A DNA stretch of 64,000 bases from Ignavibacterium sp037440165 (GTDB taxonomy: Bacteria; Bacteroidota; Ignavibacteria; Ignavibacteriales; Ignavibacteriaceae), in the NCBI RefSeq assembly GCF_037440165.1, contig NZ_JBBIUQ010000010.1, positions 35,748 to 99,747 on the forward strand, written 5' to 3'. The stretch's first letter is position 1. Each line of letters opens with the position of its first letter. Positions 60,639-64,000 of this stretch are shown here, one piece after another. The notes below the pieces were generated by a model. That model was not told the origin of the DNA. It did no database searches and was given only the letters and a program-made list of their open reading frames with translations. The translations under genes and the position numbers were made by a program.

Positions 60639-62771
60639 TTAGGGTACATTTAATAAAATTTCCACAAAACTATTTACAGAAATATCCTGCTGTTTATCAA
60701 CACTTACATTCCCGGAAGTTGCTCTAAAACTTAGGTTTGCTGGCAATAACTCTTTTGTAGTAATTCCATCAATGTTTGTTGTTCCTAAGTTTCTCCACGC
60801 TCCTGCATAATATTTTACTGCTGCATTGTTTATTGGCTGATTGTTTCCGTTAGCTAACGGACTACTTACTTTTACAGAGCACAGAACTGTGTTAAAATCC
60901 ACAACGGGATTTGTGCTTAAGTTTTGTTGTTTATCCTTAGAAACATATTCATAAGTCATTCTAAAGCTGTAATTGATTGGAAGAAGTTCTTTTGTTGCAA
61001 CTCCGTTTGAGGTTGTACCAAATGTTCTCCACGCTCCAGCATAGTATTGAACTGTGCCTTGGTCAATCAAGTTTCCCAAACTGTTTTTTAACTGTACTGC
61101 TGCATTTACTGTTTGAAAAACTACAGTTGGATCAGAAGAAAGATTTTGCTGTTTGTCTATGCTTGCAAATTCATAAGTCATTCTAAAACTATAATTGATT
61201 GGAAGTAGTTCTTTGTATGCAACTCCATTTGAGGTTGTGCCGAAGCTTCTCCAAGCACCAGCATAGTATTGAACTGTGCCTTGGTCAATCAAGTTTCCCA
61301 AACTGTTTTTTAACTGCACTGCTGCATTTACTGTTGTAAAAGTATAAGTATTGTTTTGTGCGTTTACATTATCCGCTTGCAAACTTGCATACTCATAGAA
61401 AACTCTTATGCTTACAGTTGGTCTTGTTGTTATAACTGTAAAAGTTCCATCTCCATTGTTAACTGCATCTTTCCAACTACCCTCATAATACTGAACATTG
61501 CTTGCTGGTATCTGGTTACCCAAACTGTTTTTTAGGTTTACAACAAGGTTTGGGTTTGCAGGCGGCTCCGGCAATCTGTCTAAAATATACTGTGCATTCC
61601 AGTAAAGAAACTTCCAGCCTTCTATTGTTACAAAACGAGGATCTGTGTTTAGTGAGTCTTTATAAACATTATCCACCAAATCCTGGAATGCTTTTACCTG
61701 AACTCTGCAAGCGAGTGAATCTCCATTTTGTAAATTTGTTTTGGCTGTGGTTAAAATATTTTTTAGTTCGTTGGAGAAATTTAAATCGCCGAGCCAATTA
61801 TATAATTGCAACGTATCGCAAAGAGAATTTGTAAAATCAATATATTCTAAAAATGTATATAGTGTTTTTGGCGGAGTTGGTTCATAATTTTGCAGAATTG
61901 AAGCATAATAATGCTGATCCCAGTGTGATAGTGCTGCATTATAGTTTTCAGTTATAAATACATAAGTTGCAGGAGTTGGATAACTTATCAACAATTTTTC
62001 CAATATGATATCTGCAATAGTTGTATCAGTATTGAAATGGGCTTTCAAGAAATTTTCGTAATCGAAATAATTTAAATTATCTAAATAGCCTAAAACATAT
62101 CTTTTTGTAAGATAATAATTATTGTTTGAATATATATTGAGCAACTCAGGTATAATCTGTTCATCATAATATTCTACTAAATAAGAGACTGCTCTTGTTG
62201 AGTATTCCTCAGCTTCAGATGAATTAGCAATTCTCAATAACTCATTCTTAGCTGTAACTTCATATTGCGGAACATTATTTAATATCTGTCCGAGAAGCAA
62301 TGGCATATACGCTGTTATTTGTGGTTTAACAAAGTCAATCCATGAAATAATTATATCTGCTCTTGAAAAATCATTCTTTTCAAATAGTAATATTGCTGCT
62401 TTATATTTTTTAAATCTCATTCCATAACTGTCTGATGTTTCGGGCACTAATCCTGGAATGTCTGGTAAGTATTCAACTGTATCAATAAATTTATGAGCAT
62501 ACTCCACTGCTAAGACCGAATTAAAACGGAATAATCCATCAAGATATAGACTAGCTATTCCTCGTTCTTGAGTGAAAATTTTTTGTTCTAATACAGGTAA
62601 GGCTTCAGATATTTCATATTGAAGAATGTCCAAAATTGCTTTCTCCCTGACCCAATATTTTGTACTATCAAGATTGTTAATAATCTCTTGTTTTTCTTCT
62701 TGTGAAATAGTTTGTGAAAACGCAACAGAGTTCAGAGTTATTAATGTAATAATGATAAATATTGTCTTCAT
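60639..62771 (-). CDS. large secreted protein: HEAT-like region, FIMAH-like domain, tandem beta repeats
   Basis: 710 residues from ATG 62771, behind GAGG. A signal peptide ends near VAFSQ (about residue 19). The first ~350 residues are helical repeats resembling HEAT (IINNLDSTKYWVREKAILDI and similar). Residues ~330-400 (LGDLNFSNELKNILTTAKTN then LACRVQVKAFQDLVDNVYKD) resemble the FIMAH domain common in secreted proteins. The C-terminal ~290 residues are four ~74-residue repeats each containing QYYAGAWR or a variant (YYEGSWK, KYYAGAWRN); repeats two and three are nearly identical at DNA level. No T9SS sorting domain is present. It is probably a surface or secreted adhesin-like protein, but the function is unknown. 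Confidence 0.78.
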   Translation of the reverse strand: MKTIFIIITLITLNSVAFSQTISQEEKQEIINNLDSTKYWVREKAILDILQYEISEALPVLEQKIFTQERGIASLYLDGLFRFNSVLAVEYAHKFIDTVEYLPDIPGLVPETSDSYGMRFKKYKAAILLFEKNDFSRADIIISWIDFVKPQITAYMPLLLGQILNNVPQYEVTAKNELLRIANSSEAEEYSTRAVSYLVEYYDEQIIPELLNIYSNNNYYLTKRYVLGYLDNLNYFDYENFLKAHFNTDTTIADIILEKLLISYPTPATYVFITENYNAALSHWDQHYYASILQNYEPTPPKTLYTFLEYIDFTNSLCDTLQLYNWLGDLNFSNELKNILTTAKTNLQNGDSLACRVQVKAFQDLVDNVYKDSLNTDPRFVTIEGWKFLYWNAQYILDRLPEPPANPNLVVNLKNSLGNQIPASNVQYYEGSWKDAVNNGDGTFTVITTRPTVSIRVFYEYASLQADNVNAQNNTYTFTTVNAAVQLKNSLGNLIDQGTVQYYAGAWRSFGTTSNGVAYKELLPINYSFRMTYEFASIDKQQNLSSDPTVVFQTVNAAVQLKNSLGNLIDQGTVQYYAGAWRTFGTTSNGVATKELLPINYSFRMTYEYVSKDKQQNLSTNPVVDFNTVLCSVKVSSPLANGNNQPINNAAVKYYAGAWRNLGTTNIDGITTKELLPANLSFRATSGNVSVDKQQDISVNSFVEILLNVP
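60846..60861. repeat. 16-bp copy of the same palindrome, copy 2 (in coding sequence)
   Basis: TCCGTTAGCTAACGGA repeats the core of the element at 60555 within the gene at 60639-62771, where it encodes SPLANG between two structural repeats. Confidence 0.8.
60938..61381. repeat. 222-bp tandem duplication in the beta-repeat region
   Basis: Two near-identical copies lie 222 bases apart (74 codons); for example ATAGTATTGAACTGTGCC begins at 61041 and again at 61263, and TCATAAGTCATTCTAAA at 60949 and 61171. Boundaries are approximate. Confidence 0.85.
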
Positions 62772-62837
62772 TTTTATCCTCAAATTCTTATTATCTAATT
62801 ATGTAAAAGCACATTTAATATTATTGTACATTCAATA

Positions 62838-64000
62838 TTAATTTGGACAATTGTAACAAGGGAAAGTAGGTTTATTTGTTCCAAATCTAAAACTAACCTG
62901 ATCCATATATTGCTCAATAAGTTCTCTTATAGCAAAATGACATTGAATTTCTTGTTCATTATTGTTTGTAAAATATTCTGTTTCACAAAACTGGTAATAA
63001 GTATTAAGAGCATTTATTATATGCTGCTCTACGCCGTCAATTTTCCAAAACTTTTCATATTCTTGGCAGTCTAAAATCATTTTATTTAACTCATTTATTA
63101 GCATTTGTTTATTACGATTTAAAATTTTATAAAATCTGTCACCATGAATACCTTCGTGAACTCTTATTACTTCCTCAATATAATACCCTCCTCTGCTCGA
63201 TGTACCTGTTCTGATTGGATATAACTGGTGTCCGCAAAAATCATTCATAGCATCTTTCCCGCTAGTAACTCCACTTAGAGATAAATCTGTAATTATGATA
63301 CCATTGTTGGGTGGATTGGTAATAATATCAGTACATACAGCTTCCACAAAATCAAAATACAAATCAGCAATTGTAAGTCTATCAGGGGTAACAATGGAAA
63401 ATTGAACTTTTCCGTCATTGTTAAGGCAAGGCTCAACTTCCCAGCTGTTTCCCCAATTTAATTCTTTTCGTTTTCTTTCATAAGGTACCGGCTTTGATTG
63501 ACCTACATCATCCGTAGTAGTATTAGGATTACTTGAATCGCATACTGTTATGAACTGTCCCTCACGAAATTCAAAATTATTCGGTTGCCTGTTCATTATT
63601 ATATCTAAATCCCCATAATTAAAATCACCACAATTATCAAAATCGCACTCATCTTGTTTTACCACCACATCGCCATAGCCTTCAATCATCATTCCAGGAT
63701 TTCCTATCGATAATGTTGATGACATTGAGTTACTGCTTTTATTAATTTCTGTTTCATTGATTTGTTTTGTTATTGAGTTTTGAGTTTTATTGTTTACTAT
63801 TTTTGCTGCTATTATTCCACCATTGCCTGCCATTGTATTTACTCTTATTCTTATCACTACACTGTCATTTGGTATTGATGTTGCTGTTATTACTTTAAAT
63901 CCGTTGCTTACTCCCTGTAAATTATCTGCTATAGTACCTGTGTTTGGATCAAGCAGCATCCCAAATTCACTTCCACCTGTTATCACAACATTAAACGATT
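62838..64000 (-). CDS. putative secreted protein with HEGIH motif, partial (N-terminus beyond the window)
   Basis: The frame is open to the window edge and continues upstream of the GTG at 63986 with S-F-N-V-V-I-T-G-G, so the true start lies outside. About 387 residues are visible. A Gly/Asn-rich N-terminal part with NTMAGNGGIIAAKIV looks like a beta domain; the middle has Cys-rich spacing; and the C-terminal region contains RVHEGIHGDRFY, in which HEGIH fits the HExxH zinc-protease motif, with several later Glu and His residues that might complete a site. It ends with a Cys pair (PCYNCPN). Secretion is suggested by the style of the sequence, not proven. Family not recognised. Confidence 0.65.
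   Translation of the reverse strand, partial: SFNVVITGGSEFGMLLDPNTGTIADNLQGVSNGFKVITATSIPNDSVVIRIRVNTMAGNGGIIAAKIVNNKTQNSITKQINETEINKSSNSMSSTLSIGNPGMMIEGYGDVVVKQDECDFDNCGDFNYGDLDIIMNRQPNNFEFREGQFITVCDSSNPNTTTDDVGQSKPVPYERKRKELNWGNSWEVEPCLNNDGKVQFSIVTPDRLTIADLYFDFVEAVCTDIITNPPNNGIIITDLSLSGVTSGKDAMNDFCGHQLYPIRTGTSSRGGYYIEEVIRVHEGIHGDRFYKILNRNKQMLINELNKMILDCQEYEKFWKIDGVEQHIINALNTYYQFCETEYFTNNNEQEIQCHFAIRELIEQYMDQVSFRFGTNKPTFPCYNCPN

Noticed and set aside
61502..61834. 110-codon plus-strand ORF in the repeat protein gene
   Set aside because: Antisense shadow within the HEAT/FIMAH-like coding region.
1..64000. CRISPR array, prophage or transposase
   Set aside because: No regularly spaced repeats, phage structural genes, integrase or transposase reading frames were found.
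1..64000. tRNA or rRNA genes
   Set aside because: No cloverleaf or rRNA-like segments were recognised in the gaps, all of which are short.

Overview
The window looks like chromosomal DNA from a motile member of the Ignavibacteria (Ignavibacteriota, near Bacteroidota/Chlorobi). The DNA is AT-rich. One secreted protein ends in the YPNPFNPNT-type type IX secretion sorting domain common in that group, and there is a SusC-like/Omp_b-brl TonB-dependent receptor. The assignment is inferred from gene content only; no rRNA or tRNA gene was recognised.

Positions 1-40.5 kb form one very large minus-strand motility block. Read in transcription order it contains: flagellin; fliS-fliD-fliT-like-flgM; a soluble histidine kinase with an NtrC-type sigma-54 activator; cheW, a stand-alone TonB-C protein and a chemoreceptor; a HEAT-repeat protein with cheR-cheY-cheY-cheZ-cheA-cheB and a small CSCG protein; then flgB-flgC-(80 aa)-fliE-fliF-fliG-fliH-fliI-fliJ-(MotE-like)-fliK-flgD-(TIGR02530-like)-flgE; and fliL-fliM-fliN-fliO-fliP-fliQ-fliR-flhB-flhA-flhF-flhG-(78 aa)-fliA and two HDOD proteins. 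It encodes the export apparatus, C-ring, MS-ring, part of the rod, the hook, cap and filament, plus the signalling pathway that steers the motor. Stators, distal rod, L/P rings and hook-filament junction genes are not here. The sequence suggests a two-tier cascade: sigma-54-like elements before flgB, fliL, the gene upstream of fliA and the che operon, and sigma-28 (FliA) elements before flagellin, cheW and a 617-residue coiled-coil membrane protein. FlgM is encoded with the late chaperone genes.

Positions 42.6-51.7 kb hold a four-gene plus-strand glycan island divergent from the flagellin end of the block: a CMP-sugar synthetase/RraA-like fusion, an 870-residue multidomain protein ending in a methyltransferase, a 1201-residue triple glycosyltransferase, and a GT2-TPR protein. 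Its position beside flagellin suggests flagellin or surface glycosylation, but this is inference.

Positions 51.7-64 kb are ordinary accessory genome: a TonB-dependent receptor, a Tat-exported two-subunit molybdenum hydroxylase (IorAB type), an aldo/keto reductase, a sodium:solute symporter pseudogene with three in-frame stops, a small T9SS-sorted protein, a large secreted HEAT/FIMAH-like protein with tandem beta repeats, and a partial protein with a HEGIH motif. This stretch carries several short palindromic repeats, two of them inside coding sequence.
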